Shown here: piece after piece, positions 25,101-32,340 of the stretch
How positions within the stretch are numbered: position 1 is the first letter of the stretch
Layout of the letters: each line of letters starts with the position of its first letter
DNA from: Gammaproteobacteria bacterium
Lineage (GTDB): Bacteria; Pseudomonadota; Gammaproteobacteria; Pseudomonadales; Azotimanducaceae
DNA: 39,837 nt
Assembly (NCBI GenBank): GCA_030433075.1
Contig: JAUILI010000015.1
Span: forward strand, 1 to 39,837
Direction: 5' to 3'
The notes under the pieces: generated by a model
What the model was told of the DNA's origin: nothing
The model's input: only the letters and a program-made list of their open reading frames with translations
Database searches by the model: none
Program-made: the position numbers and the translations under genes

Positions 25101-25281
25101 TACGGTGCGCTATGCCGCAGAGCCAACCCTCGCTGCGGCCATCGAAGCCCACGGCGCTTATATCGGCGGCGAGACCCTGGCCGTGGCTTTGGTGCCCGAG
25201 GCGAACCTTGGGGAAGACGCGACCACCGTGACCATCGATGGCGCCGAGCTGCGCTTCACCTTGACCCGAGAGGCCCGCTAG
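22117..25281 (+). CDS. ileS: Isoleucyl-tRNA synthetase, type 2 (eukaryote-like)
   Basis: Charges tRNA(Ile) with isoleucine. A 1054-residue class I synthetase: the HIGH-motif variant HHGH is at 66-69 within FATGLPHHGHLVAST, the editing domain has IWTTTPWTVPSN, and KMSKS is at 605-609. RRFGWDCHGLPVEHEIDK, EWRSTITRLGRWVDFDHDYK and WFMESVWWVVKQLFDKGLVY match type 2 IleRS and the eukaryotic cytosolic enzymes, not the roughly 940-residue type 1 enzyme with a C-terminal zinc finger usual in gammaproteobacteria. Type 2 enzymes are generally mupirocin resistant. Whether a type 1 copy exists elsewhere is unknown. Start candidates are ATG 22117, ATG 22123 and GTG 22132; none has a clear ribosome site. 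Confidence 0.95.
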   Translation: MVMTTVSEGEAPATPTQGPFSFVEAEHEVLAFWQKEGIFEESLAQTRDGAPYIFYDGPPFATGLPHHGHLVASTIKDIIPRYFTMKGRYVSRRFGWDCHGLPVEHEIDKQLGLSAQDAVEKLGVKGYNDACRGIVQRYTQEWRSTITRLGRWVDFDHDYKTMDPWFMESVWWVVKQLFDKGLVYQGQKIVPVSTALGTGLSNFEANLNYKEVQDPAITVLLKLCDEDAHLAIWTTTPWTVPSNLAVCVNPELSYAKVRDRERNVTFYLAEGRVAAYGERHALEVLEVVPGSALAGRRYEPAFAYFEDQRAAGAFTVITGDYVTADDGTGLVHQAPAFGEDDYNAFRAAGLDAFAMPVGLDGRFDAQVPDFAGQHVKDADREIIRHLKEAGALYEQDVIVHSYPFCYRSETPLIYRAVPSWYVKVEQLKDRLLAANRQVRWVPDHIQEGRFGKWLEGARDWAISRNRVWGTPLPLWVNDETGTVHCIGSREELAALTGTLVDDLHREFVDDLTFTKDGEPGVYRRVPEVLDCWFESGSMPYAQLHYPFENTELFEQGFPAEFIAEGLDQTRGWFYTLTVLGVALFDQPAFRNVIVNGLVLAEDGTKMSKSKRNFTPPDELMERYGADALRLYLINSGLVRAEEQRFADTGVRELTRRALLPWYNAFNFFHTYAELDGFTPAELAEPTAVLDRWILSRLQTLKATVGEEMEGYRLYNVVPRLFEFIEELTNVYIRYNRDRFWTEGPSADKTAAFSTLYRALLELSQTMAPFAPFLSETLYQRLRDLGDRDALPRSVHLCAYPEAEAARMDPRLEVAVDRMQQVILLGRQKREEARLGLRQPLAKLTVIHRDGALLDDIRALEVELARELNVKEIAYSTDESAFIRLYAKANFKQLGRRLGKEMKRYAAAIAALGPEAIEAFVETGTLELEGERFGEGDLEVFREPQPATEALSNRFITIDLSTELTPALREEGLAREVVNRIQRARKDADFHVSDRITVRYAAEPTLAAAIEAHGAYIGGETLAVALVPEANLGEDATTVTIDGAELRFTLTREAR

Positions 25282-25298
25282 CGGGCCCTCGGGCCAAG

Positions 25299-25328
25299 CG
25301 CCCAGCGTTCTAGCGCCTAGCGTTCTAG
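25299..25328 (-). repeat. 15-base tandem duplication at the end of the Gfo/Idh gene
   Basis: Two adjacent 15-base units, 25299-25313 (CGCCCAGCGTTCTAG) and 25314-25328 (CGCCTAGCGTTCTAG), differ by one base. Read in the frame of the minus-strand gene, the differing codon is TGG in the distal unit and TAG, the present stop, in the proximal one. Confidence 0.85.
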
Positions 25329-26306
25329 GGCAGGACGGGGCGGAAGGCCGGCCTTTTCGTAAAGCGCATCCAGGACCACCGCCGTGGCGAGGGCGTCCGC
25401 GCCATCGGTGGGGGGGCGCTTGCCCCGGAGCACGGCGTCGGCGAAGGCCTGAAGCTGGTAGCAATAGCTGGGGGTGGGATCCACCGATTCCCGCAGTTCG
25501 CCGTCCTTGCGGGTTAGTGTCAGCTCGTGCCCCAGCTGGGGCGCGACCGGGTTTTGCACCTGAAGGGAGCCTTCCGAGCCGCGCAGGCTTAGCCACGCTG
25601 CGAGGGGGTCCTCGGGACTCATGCTCGCCGTCACCGTGGCCGTCAGCCCCGGATGGGCGGCATGAGTGAGCACCCCGCGGAAGCGTTCGTCTACCTGGTC
25701 GATGACCCCCTGGGCATTCGCGCTTGCCACGGTGAGAGGGTCGCCAAGCAGGCGGCGGAACATATGCACGCCGTAGATTCCTAAATCCAAAAGGGCGCCG
25801 CCGGCGGTGTGGAACTCTCGGCGGATATCCCCCGGAGGAATGTGGGGCACGGAGAAGTGCATGGCGAGCTCCGTGAGCGTGCCGAGCGTGCCGAATCGCA
25901 GGATCTCTTCTACCCGGGCCCACAGGGGATGGTAGACGTAGTGCATGGCCTCCATGAGCATGGGGCCATAGCCCTTCTGCAGGAGGCTGCGCAGCGCCGG
26001 GGCATTGCCGCTGAGGGGCTTTTCGCAGAGCACGGCTTTCCCCGCCGCAAGCGCGGCATCCACCCATCCCAGGTGATGGCTCGCTGGGAGGGCGATGTAA
26101 ACCGCATCCACGTCATCCCGGGCAATCAGCGCAGCGTAGTTCTCCGCCACGCTGGGGATGGCGTGCTCCTGGGCGAAGGCCTCGGCCCGGGCGTGGTCCC
26201 GGGCGGCCACGGCGGTGAAGGACACCTCGGGCACGGCGTCCGCGGCGTAGATCACCGCCGCGGGGGTAATGCGTGCGGCGCCAAGGAGCCCCAGGCGAAG
26301 GGTCAA
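25317..26306 (-). CDS. Gfo/Idh/MocA-family NAD(P)-dependent oxidoreductase
   Basis: A 329-residue dehydrogenase. The N-terminal Rossmann loop is LGLLGAARITPAAV, the conserved VLCEKPLSGN carries the catalytic lysine region, and the C-terminal domain has MEAMHYVYHPLWARV and GGALLDLGIYGVHMFRRLLG, with aspartate and histidine in the usual active-site helix. Closest in appearance to dihydrodiol/sugar dehydrogenase members; the substrate is unknown. The start appears to be TTG 26306, overlapping the stop of the SDR gene (TTGA). The stop lies inside a 15-base tandem duplication, and reading past it continues in frame for 12 codons to a TAG that overlaps the ileS stop. Confidence 0.85.
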   Translation of the reverse strand: MTLRLGLLGAARITPAAVIYAADAVPEVSFTAVAARDHARAEAFAQEHAIPSVAENYAALIARDDVDAVYIALPASHHLGWVDAALAAGKAVLCEKPLSGNAPALRSLLQKGYGPMLMEAMHYVYHPLWARVEEILRFGTLGTLTELAMHFSVPHIPPGDIRREFHTAGGALLDLGIYGVHMFRRLLGDPLTVASANAQGVIDQVDERFRGVLTHAAHPGLTATVTASMSPEDPLAAWLSLRGSEGSLQVQNPVAPQLGHELTLTRKDGELRESVDPTPSYCYQLQAFADAVLRGKRPPTDGADALATAVVLDALYEKAGLPPRPALER

Positions 26307-27190
26307 GCCTGCCCCCGCTCCGGCAGCACGCTATCGAGGTCCGCGGCGCTGTCCGCGCCGAAGGCCTTGGCTAGGAGGTCCATGCCGCCTTCCTGGCCCT
26401 CCGGGGGCAGGGGGGCGCAGGCCGTGAGGCCGCCGTCCACGGCCAGGGCCTGTCCGGTGATGAAGCTCGCTTCGTCGCTAGCAAGGAAGGCCGCAGCGTT
26501 GGCAATGTCGCTGCCCTCCCCAGCGCGGCGAATGGGCTGATTCCCGGCGAGCACGGCGCGCATGATGCCCGCGTGGTCGACGTTACCGCCGCCTTCCTGA
26601 GCCAGGCGCCCGGCAAAGATGGGGGTGGCGATGCCGCCGGGGCAGATGGCGTTCACCCGAATCGCTGCCGGCCCCAGCTCCCGCGCCAGGGAGCGGGTCA
26701 TGCCGATCACGCCGGCCTTAATGGCGCTGTAGACGTGGGGGCCGTAGCCGCCCTTGAGCCCGGCGACGCTCGCCGTGGTGAGAATGGTGCCGCCGCCCCC
26801 GGCCTTGAGGTGTGGCGTGGCATGGCGAATGCCCATAAGGGGCCCGGTGAGCATGGCGTCGACCGTACGGCGGTAGCGCTCGTCGAAGGTGAGGGTTTCG
26901 ATCTCGCCGCTGACGCCGCCAAAGCCCGCGTTATTAAAGAGGCAGTCGAGGCGCCCGAAGGTGCTGAGGGCGGCGTCGATGAGGGCTTTCACCTCGTCCT
27001 CCCGCGCCACGTCACAGGGCAGGAAGTGGAAGGCCGGCCCGAGGGCTTCGGCCAGGGCCTGGCCCTTGGCCTCCTGGAGATCGCCCCCCACGACCCGGGC
27101 CCCCTCGTCGATAAACTTCCGGACCGCCGCTTCCCCGATCCCGCTGGCGGCGCCGGTGATGATGGCGACCTTGCCTTCTAAGCGTCCCAT
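26303..27190 (-). CDS. Short-chain dehydrogenase/reductase (SDR)
   Basis: A classical SDR of 295 residues. The nucleotide loop TGAASGIGEAAV (13-24), LFNNAGFGG, and the catalytic SVAG/YSAIK (serine, then Y-x3-K) are all present; ICPGGIATPIF and a C-terminal ITGQALAVDGG follow. The D in VVGGDLQEA after strand two favours NAD(H). It oxidises or reduces an alcohol or ketone; the substrate is unknown. A tail of about 30 residues after the core (GGMDLLAKAFGADSAAD) is longer than usual. GGGAGGAG precedes ATG 27190. It lies between the enoyl-CoA hydratase-like gene and the Gfo/Idh gene in one run, suggesting a catabolic set. Confidence 0.88.
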   Translation of the reverse strand: MGRLEGKVAIITGAASGIGEAAVRKFIDEGARVVGGDLQEAKGQALAEALGPAFHFLPCDVAREDEVKALIDAALSTFGRLDCLFNNAGFGGVSGEIETLTFDERYRRTVDAMLTGPLMGIRHATPHLKAGGGGTILTTASVAGLKGGYGPHVYSAIKAGVIGMTRSLARELGPAAIRVNAICPGGIATPIFAGRLAQEGGGNVDHAGIMRAVLAGNQPIRRAGEGSDIANAAAFLASDEASFITGQALAVDGGLTACAPLPPEGQEGGMDLLAKAFGADSAADLDSVLPERGQA

Positions 27191-27203
27191 GGTCTGCTCC
27201 TCC

Positions 27204-27983
27204 CTAGTTTCCCGTAAAGGTGGGTTCGCGCCCTTCTCGGAAGGCCGCGATGCCCTCTGCGTAATCGTCGGTTTGCGCCGTCAGCGCCCACTGATCGGCG
27301 TCCATGTGCATGATCGCGCTATCGAGGGCGTCGCTTAGGGCATTGACGCTCTCCTTGATCATTTGCAGCGCAAGGGGCGGCTTGGCGGCGTAGCGCGCGG
27401 CCCAGCGCCGGGCTTCGGCCAGGGCCTCCCCGGGCGCCGTGACGGCGTCCACATAGCCCCAGCGTTCCAGCTGGGGCGCGGCGAAGGCGTCCCCCAGGCC
27501 CACCATCTGCTTGGTGCGGGCGGGGCCGATCAGCCGCAGGCATAGGGCGAGGCCACCCCACTGCAAGTTCATGCCCCGGTCGATCTCCGGATAGGCGAAG
27601 CGCGCCGTTTCCCCGGCGATGCGGAAATCGCAGGCCGTGGCCATGCAGGCGCCGCCGCCCATGGCGGCGCCCTCCACGGCGCAAATCGTGATCTGGGGAA
27701 TGGCCCGGAGGGCCTTCAGAAGCTCGCCCCCGAGCCGGGCCCGGCGTCGACGCTCGAGGCCGTTGCCGTCGTCGCGCTTTTCTCTAAGGTCCGCGCCCCC
27801 GCAAAAGTGCTTGCCGGCGCCGGTCAGAATCACGACGCGAACGGCGCTCTCCCGGCTCACGGCCTGGGCCTTGGCGATGATCGCTTCCATGACCTCGGTG
27901 GAGAGGGCGTTGGCGGCGTTGGGCCGATTCAGGGTGATGATCCCCAATGCGCCGTCGAGAGTGAGGGTAACGAGATCGCTCAT
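27204..27983 (-). CDS. Enoyl-CoA hydratase/isomerase family protein
   Basis: A crotonase-fold protein of 259 residues: LDGALGIITLNRPNAANAL at the start, oxyanion segment GAGKHFCGGADLRE, and VEGAAMGGGACMATACDFRIAGETARFAYPEIDRG. Of the two glutamates used by classical hydratases (E144 and E164 in the rat enzyme), the second is present in PEI, but the first is replaced by cysteine (GGGAC instead of GGGCE). It may therefore be an isomerase, hydrolase, lyase or other crotonase-type enzyme rather than a true hydratase. ATG 27983 has GGAGGAAA upstream and overlaps the stop of the preceding SDR (ATGA). Confidence 0.88.
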   Translation of the reverse strand: MSDLVTLTLDGALGIITLNRPNAANALSTEVMEAIIAKAQAVSRESAVRVVILTGAGKHFCGGADLREKRDDGNGLERRRRARLGGELLKALRAIPQITICAVEGAAMGGGACMATACDFRIAGETARFAYPEIDRGMNLQWGGLALCLRLIGPARTKQMVGLGDAFAAPQLERWGYVDAVTAPGEALAEARRWAARYAAKPPLALQMIKESVNALSDALDSAIMHMDADQWALTAQTDDYAEGIAAFREGREPTFTGN

Positions 27984-28750
27984 GGCGTTTCCTCCGCGGC
28001 GTGGATGCGCCGCCAGAGCAATTCGGGCAGCCAGCGCCGGAGGCGCCAGCCGAGGCGCGTGCCCTTGCCGGGGAAGACGAAGAATTCGCCACGATCCAGT
28101 GCGCTTTCGATGGCATCGAGGACCGTGTCCGGTTCGAGGTGCTCAATTTGATCGAAGAACTTCGGCCACACCGTGTCCCGGGCCTGATTCAGCAGGGGGG
28201 TGCGCACCGGGGGCGGGCATACGCAGGCAAAGCGCACGCCCCGGTTACGGTTCTCGTGATAGAGAATTTCCGAGAAGGCGACCACGGCAAACTTCGAGGC
28301 GTCGTAGGCCCCCATGTAGAGGGTGGGGAGCCAGCCGGCCATGGAGGCGAAGTTGATGAAGTCCCCCTCGCCCCGCTCCAACATGGGGGGGAGGGCCGCC
28401 TTGGCCACGTTCACCACCCCGCTGTAATTGATGTCCATGACCCGGTGGATGACCTCCCGGGGCTGATCGAGGATGCGCCCCAGGGGCATGATGGCCGCGG
28501 CGCTGTAGACCCGTTTGATTGGGCCCTGGTCCCGTTCGATGCGGGCAACGGCCTCGGCGACGGCATCGCCGTCCGTGACATCCACGGTGTGGGGCTTGAT
28601 GAGCTGCTGGGCCTCGCAGGTTTCCTCAAGGCCCTCGGCGTTCACGTCCAGCGCGGCAACGCTGGCGCCGCGGCTGGCCCAACGTTGGGAGGCGAGGCGC
28701 CCCATGCCACTGCCCGCGCCCGTGATTAAGGTGACCCCGGCGTCGCTCAT
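27980..28750 (-). CDS. Short-chain dehydrogenase/reductase (SDR), second copy
   Basis: A 256-residue SDR with nucleotide loop ITGAGSGMGRLAS (9-21) and active site FASMAG followed by YDASKFA. The usual NNAG segment is replaced by YSAAAIMP. A basic, tryptophan-rich C-terminus (GTRLGWRLRRWLPELLWRR) follows the core, and might associate with membranes or form a substrate lid, as in lipid-active SDRs; this is inference. ATG 28750 has GGAGGAG eight bases upstream. It starts a tight pair with the crotonase gene (ATGA) and follows selU by 25 bases. Confidence 0.87.
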   Translation of the reverse strand: MSDAGVTLITGAGSGMGRLASQRWASRGASVAALDVNAEGLEETCEAQQLIKPHTVDVTDGDAVAEAVARIERDQGPIKRVYSAAAIMPLGRILDQPREVIHRVMDINYSGVVNVAKAALPPMLERGEGDFINFASMAGWLPTLYMGAYDASKFAVVAFSEILYHENRNRGVRFACVCPPPVRTPLLNQARDTVWPKFFDQIEHLEPDTVLDAIESALDRGEFFVFPGKGTRLGWRLRRWLPELLWRRIHAAEETP

Positions 28751-28775
28751 AAACCGTCTCCTCCCCTGGTGAGTC

Positions 28776-29888
28776 CTAGGGCTCGAGCTCCCGAAGCAGA
28801 ACCTCCCGGAGGGCGTCCCAGGTGCCGGAAAACACCACCCGGTCCTGCTTCTTCTCGAGCTGATAGTCGTACATGGGATCGTAGTAGTCCGTCAGCAGGG
28901 CTTCGATCCAAACCCGATGCTGATGCCCCTCGCCCCCCCGGGCTTGATCTTCAAGGGCCTCATCTAAGATCGCCAATAGCTTTTGATAGCGAGCTCCGCC
29001 GAGGCGCCGTTCGATCTTGCCTAGGGCGCCGCGCAGATAGGTCGCAAAAGCCTCGAAGCCGGCGTCTTCCCCATAGATGGCGAGGTGATCGGCGAGGCCG
29101 TCGGTGATGTATTCCTCGAAGGTGAGGTCCACGCGGGCTTCGAGGTCCGCCTCCAGCAAGTAGAGGGGCGCGGCCTTCATGGCCTCAGAAAGGGGGTCGG
29201 GGACGGAGAGGCGGCCAATGGCGCGGGACTCGTCCTCGATGGCACTGCCCCCGGGGGCCTGAGCCAGGCGAAGGAGCGCCACCGCCAGGGCGTTTTCGAA
29301 ATTGATGGGCGTGGGCTGGGGCGTGGCCTTGGGGCCGAAGGCGCTCCCCCGGTGCACCGCCAAACCTTCGAGATCGAGCGCTCGGGGCAGGGTTTCGAGG
29401 AAGCGCGTTTTGCCGACCCCGGTGCGTCCCCCTACCACGCGCCAGGGTAGGCGGGAGCTTTCCCGGTCGATGATGTTGAGGAGGTGCTGGCGAAGGGCCT
29501 TGTAGCCTCCAATGATACCGGGCACCTCGATGCCGGCCTCGGCCAGCCAGCCCTGGGTAATCTGGGAGCGCTGGCCCCCGCGGAAGCAATAAAGGGCGCC
29601 GGTCGGATGGGCCTTCGACCAGGCGGCCCAGGCCTCGATGCGGGCTTGCCGGGTGTCGCCGCTGACCAGGCGATGGCCGAGGCGCACCGCCGCCTCGTGC
29701 CCCTCTTGCTTGTAGCAGCGGCCCACCCGGGCCCGCTCATCGTCGTTCATGAGGGGATGGTTGGTCGCGCCGGGGATGGCGCCCTTGATGAATTCCACCG
29801 GGGCGCGCAGGTCGAGCAGGGGGCGCCCCTCTAGAAGGAGGGCGTCAAAGGCGTCCGGGCCCAGCCAGGTCCCCTGAGGTGGGCTCAC
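28776..29888 (-). CDS. selU: tRNA 2-selenouridine synthase (SelU/MnmH)
   Basis: Converts 2-thiouridine at the wobble base of Lys, Glu and Gln tRNAs to 2-selenouridine through a geranylated intermediate. The N-terminal rhodanese domain has the catalytic C101 in YCFRGGQRS. A P-loop GGRTGVGKT lies at 153-161, and INFENALAVALLRLAQ and EDESRAIGRLSVP are typical of the C-terminal half. At 370 residues it is full length. Selenophosphate from SelD is needed and is not encoded in this window. Start GTG 29888 overlaps the stop of the upstream lipoprotein gene (GTGA) and has no clear ribosome site, so it probably depends on coupling. Confidence 0.93.
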   Translation of the reverse strand: MSPPQGTWLGPDAFDALLLEGRPLLDLRAPVEFIKGAIPGATNHPLMNDDERARVGRCYKQEGHEAAVRLGHRLVSGDTRQARIEAWAAWSKAHPTGALYCFRGGQRSQITQGWLAEAGIEVPGIIGGYKALRQHLLNIIDRESSRLPWRVVGGRTGVGKTRFLETLPRALDLEGLAVHRGSAFGPKATPQPTPINFENALAVALLRLAQAPGGSAIEDESRAIGRLSVPDPLSEAMKAAPLYLLEADLEARVDLTFEEYITDGLADHLAIYGEDAGFEAFATYLRGALGKIERRLGGARYQKLLAILDEALEDQARGGEGHQHRVWIEALLTDYYDPMYDYQLEKKQDRVVFSGTWDALREVLLRELEP

Positions 29889-31582
29889 GGAACCGCTTCG
29901 AAGACCGGCTCGCCGGCTTCGAATTGCTCGAGATGCTGCCGAAGCACGGGGAGATAGGGCGGGTTTTCGAGCGCCTCGGCGGCGGTAACGGCCTGGCGCT
30001 GGATATCGACGGCCCGTTCAAAATCCCCCGTGGCGGCCGCGGCGGCAGCCCAGGTGTCGAGGTAGGCGGGGTTAGCCGCAGCGGCTTCATCCCGGGTCAT
30101 GAGGGTGTCCATGAGCCGAAGGGCTAGGGCCGGGGCCCGGAGGGTCGGCCGCTCTGCGACGGCAAGGATCCAGGCCGCGGTGTTGATGGTTTCCGCCTCC
30201 CCGGAGCTTAAGCCCGCGGCGCTGAGCCAGCGCTTCGCAAGCGCGTCGTCTTGCGGGAAGTGCTTGCCGTCGGCGTAGAGGGAGCCGAGAAGGAGCATGG
30301 CGTCGGCGACGCCGCTGTCCGCGGCGGCGGTGAGCCAGCCCTGGGCCTGGTCGTCGAGGGCCTGCTCGGTGCTCAGCTTTTCCCGCACGGAGAATAGCTG
30401 GGCTTCCGGGTGGCCTGCGTCGGCGGCGCGATGCAGACGCTCAAGCGCTTGCGCCTCGGCCTTGGCCACGAGCTGACCGTTGTATTCGAGGCGCGCGAGC
30501 AGCACCTCTGCGTCCAGGTTGTCCCGGGCGATGGCCTGGCGCAGAAGGGCCACGCCCGCGCTGCGGTTCTCTTCCCCGAAGTGGCCGCTGAGGTACAGCT
30601 TGGCCAGGTTGACCATGGCCTCTGCCGAGCCCTGGGCCACGGCGAGAAGGAGCTGATCCACGGCGGCATCGAGGAAGCGGCTTTGCTCCTCCCCCTCCCG
30701 CCGGGCGGCGAGGGCCAGGTAGACCGTGCCCAGGAGCTCCCGAGCGACGAGGTTGCCCGCTTCGCTGGCACTCTGAAGCCAGCTGACCGTCTCAGGCCCA
30801 AGCCCCGAGCCCTCGCGCCAGAGCCGCAGGGCGTAGGCCGTTTGGGCGGCGGGATCGCCCTGCTGGGCGCGGGTGGCGATGTAGGCCGAGGGCTTGCTGT
30901 CCGCCCCCATGGCCTGGGCCCACTGGGCGCCGGCGGTAAAGGTGGGAGTGAGGTCAAACAGCCAATTCTTCAGCCCTTCGCCTTGAGCCTCTTGGACCCG
31001 AATGAGGAGCTGGAGCGTTCCGGCGTCATCATTACCCTGGTAGAGCGCCCCGACCGTGGCGATCTTCCGCTGGCGGAGCCAATCGAAGGCGTCCTGGGCC
31101 GTGAGCACCGCATAGGGGGCCTCGGGGGTGCCATCGCCGCTGGCGGCTATGCGCGCTTCGAGGGCCCGGAGGGCGCTTTGGTGATGGGCCGCGCTTTCCG
31201 AGGCGTCCAGGCTTAGGGCGGCGCGGAAGGCCTGGGCGTGGGCGTCCATGTCGCCGTAGTAAAGCTCGAGGCGCTCCAACGCGGCCTTCAGGCGACTCCG
31301 CTCCCCCTCGGCGCCGCTCCGGGTCACGCGCCCGCGTAGGGTGGGGCGACGGCTTAGGCGTTCGTTGCGATCGGCACTGGCGAGGAAGGTGGGATCGAGT
31401 TCTTCCCAGCGCGCTGCGCCTGCCTTTAAGTCTTCGACGAGAGCTTCGTAATCCGAGGGCGCTCCGGGGCCGGGGCCCTGGGCGCAGCCGGCTAAAAACA
31501 GCAGCAGCGCGAGCGCTCCAAGGGTGAGCCCAGGGAGGCGTCGGAGAAGGCCGGCGGGGCCGCTGGTGAAGGTCGCGCTCAT
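29885..31582 (-). CDS. Sel1/TPR-repeat lipoprotein of unknown role
   Basis: A 565-residue exported protein. MSATFTSGPAGLLRRLPG is followed by a hydrophobic run and the lipobox LAGC, so C33 is the probable lipidation site. The body is helical with Sel1-like repeats, for example AMVNLAKLYLSGHFGEE, ARLEYNG, and AMLLLGSLYADGKHFPQDD with AKRWLSAAG. Such proteins are scaffolds for protein-protein contacts in the envelope. I cannot assign a pathway. The frame extends to a TTG at 31609, but ATG 31582 gives the better signal peptide. It is the first gene of a six-gene run with selU and is divergent from msrA. Confidence 0.75.
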   Translation of the reverse strand: MSATFTSGPAGLLRRLPGLTLGALALLLFLAGCAQGPGPGAPSDYEALVEDLKAGAARWEELDPTFLASADRNERLSRRPTLRGRVTRSGAEGERSRLKAALERLELYYGDMDAHAQAFRAALSLDASESAAHHQSALRALEARIAASGDGTPEAPYAVLTAQDAFDWLRQRKIATVGALYQGNDDAGTLQLLIRVQEAQGEGLKNWLFDLTPTFTAGAQWAQAMGADSKPSAYIATRAQQGDPAAQTAYALRLWREGSGLGPETVSWLQSASEAGNLVARELLGTVYLALAARREGEEQSRFLDAAVDQLLLAVAQGSAEAMVNLAKLYLSGHFGEENRSAGVALLRQAIARDNLDAEVLLARLEYNGQLVAKAEAQALERLHRAADAGHPEAQLFSVREKLSTEQALDDQAQGWLTAAADSGVADAMLLLGSLYADGKHFPQDDALAKRWLSAAGLSSGEAETINTAAWILAVAERPTLRAPALALRLMDTLMTRDEAAAANPAYLDTWAAAAAATGDFERAVDIQRQAVTAAEALENPPYLPVLRQHLEQFEAGEPVFEAVP

Positions 31583-31668
31583 AGCCGGAGCATAGCAGAG
31601 CGACGGCAAGGCTTGTCTCTTTCCCGGCGAATGCGCACCATCAGGCGCTCAGCGAGGAGGACCCCCCG

Positions 31669-32340
31669 ATGGCACTCTTTTCCAAACCGAAAACCTTACC
31701 CACCGCCGATGAAGTCCTGCCCGGGCGCAGCGCCACCATGCCCGTGCCCGAGCATCACCACGCCCTGGGCACGGCGCTCCAAGGCCCTTGGCCCGAGGGC
31801 CACGAGGTGGCCTTCTTTGCCCTCGGCTGTTTCTGGGGCGCAGAGCGCCTGTTCTGGCAGCTCGATGGGGTCTACAGCACCGCCGTGGGCTATCAGGGGG
31901 GCATCACCCCGAACCCCACCTACGAGGAGGTGTGCAGCGGCCGCACGGGGCACGCCGAGGTGGTGCTTGTGGTGTTTGATCCCACCGTCATCGCCTATGA
32001 GGCGCTGCTGGAGCGCTTCTGGAATGAGCACGATCCGACCCAGGGGATGCGCCAGGGGGGCGATATCGGCACCCAGTACCGCTCCGCGATTTACGCCACG
32101 ACGGATGCCCAGCTGGCGGCAGCGGAGGCCTCGAAGGCGGCCTTCGAGCCGGCCCTTCGGGCGGCAGGCTTCGGGCCCATCACCACGGAGATTGGCAAGG
32201 CGCCGACGTTCTACTACGCCGAGCCCTACCACCAGCAGTATCTCTCAAAGATTCCCGATGGTTACTGCGGCCTGCGTGGCACGGGGGTGAGCTGCCCCAT
32301 GCCCACGGGGGTGACGGCCTCAGCGCAGCAAAGCGCCTAG
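31669..32340 (+). CDS. msrA: Peptide methionine-S-oxide reductase A
   Basis: Reduces methionine S-sulfoxide in proteins with thioredoxin. The catalytic C54 is in [13 protein letters not shown], followed by [25 protein letters not shown] and the substrate segment [11 protein letters not shown]. The C-terminal [13 protein letters not shown] supplies the resolving cysteines. At 223 residues it is the long form with an N-terminal extension, as in E. coli. GAGGAGG precedes ATG 31669. Its last 21 bases overlap the convergent HIT gene. Confidence 0.96.
   Translation: MALFSKPKTLPTADEVLPGRSATMPVPEHHHALGTALQGPWPEGHEVAFFALGCFWGAERLFWQLDGVYSTAVGYQGGITPNPTYEEVCSGRTGHAEVVLVVFDPTVIAYEALLERFWNEHDPTQGMRQGGDIGTQYRSAIYATTDAQLAAAEASKAAFEPALRAAGFGPITTEIGKAPTFYYAEPYHQQYLSKIPDGYCGLRGTGVSCPMPTGVTASAQQSA

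Noticed and set aside
24484-26067. Open frame of 527 codons crossing the ileS end and the Gfo/Idh gene
   Set aside because: It overlaps two real genes, looks like low-complexity antisense translation and has no motif.
31583-31609. TTG start giving a longer lipoprotein precursor
   Set aside because: ATG 31582 gives a better signal peptide.
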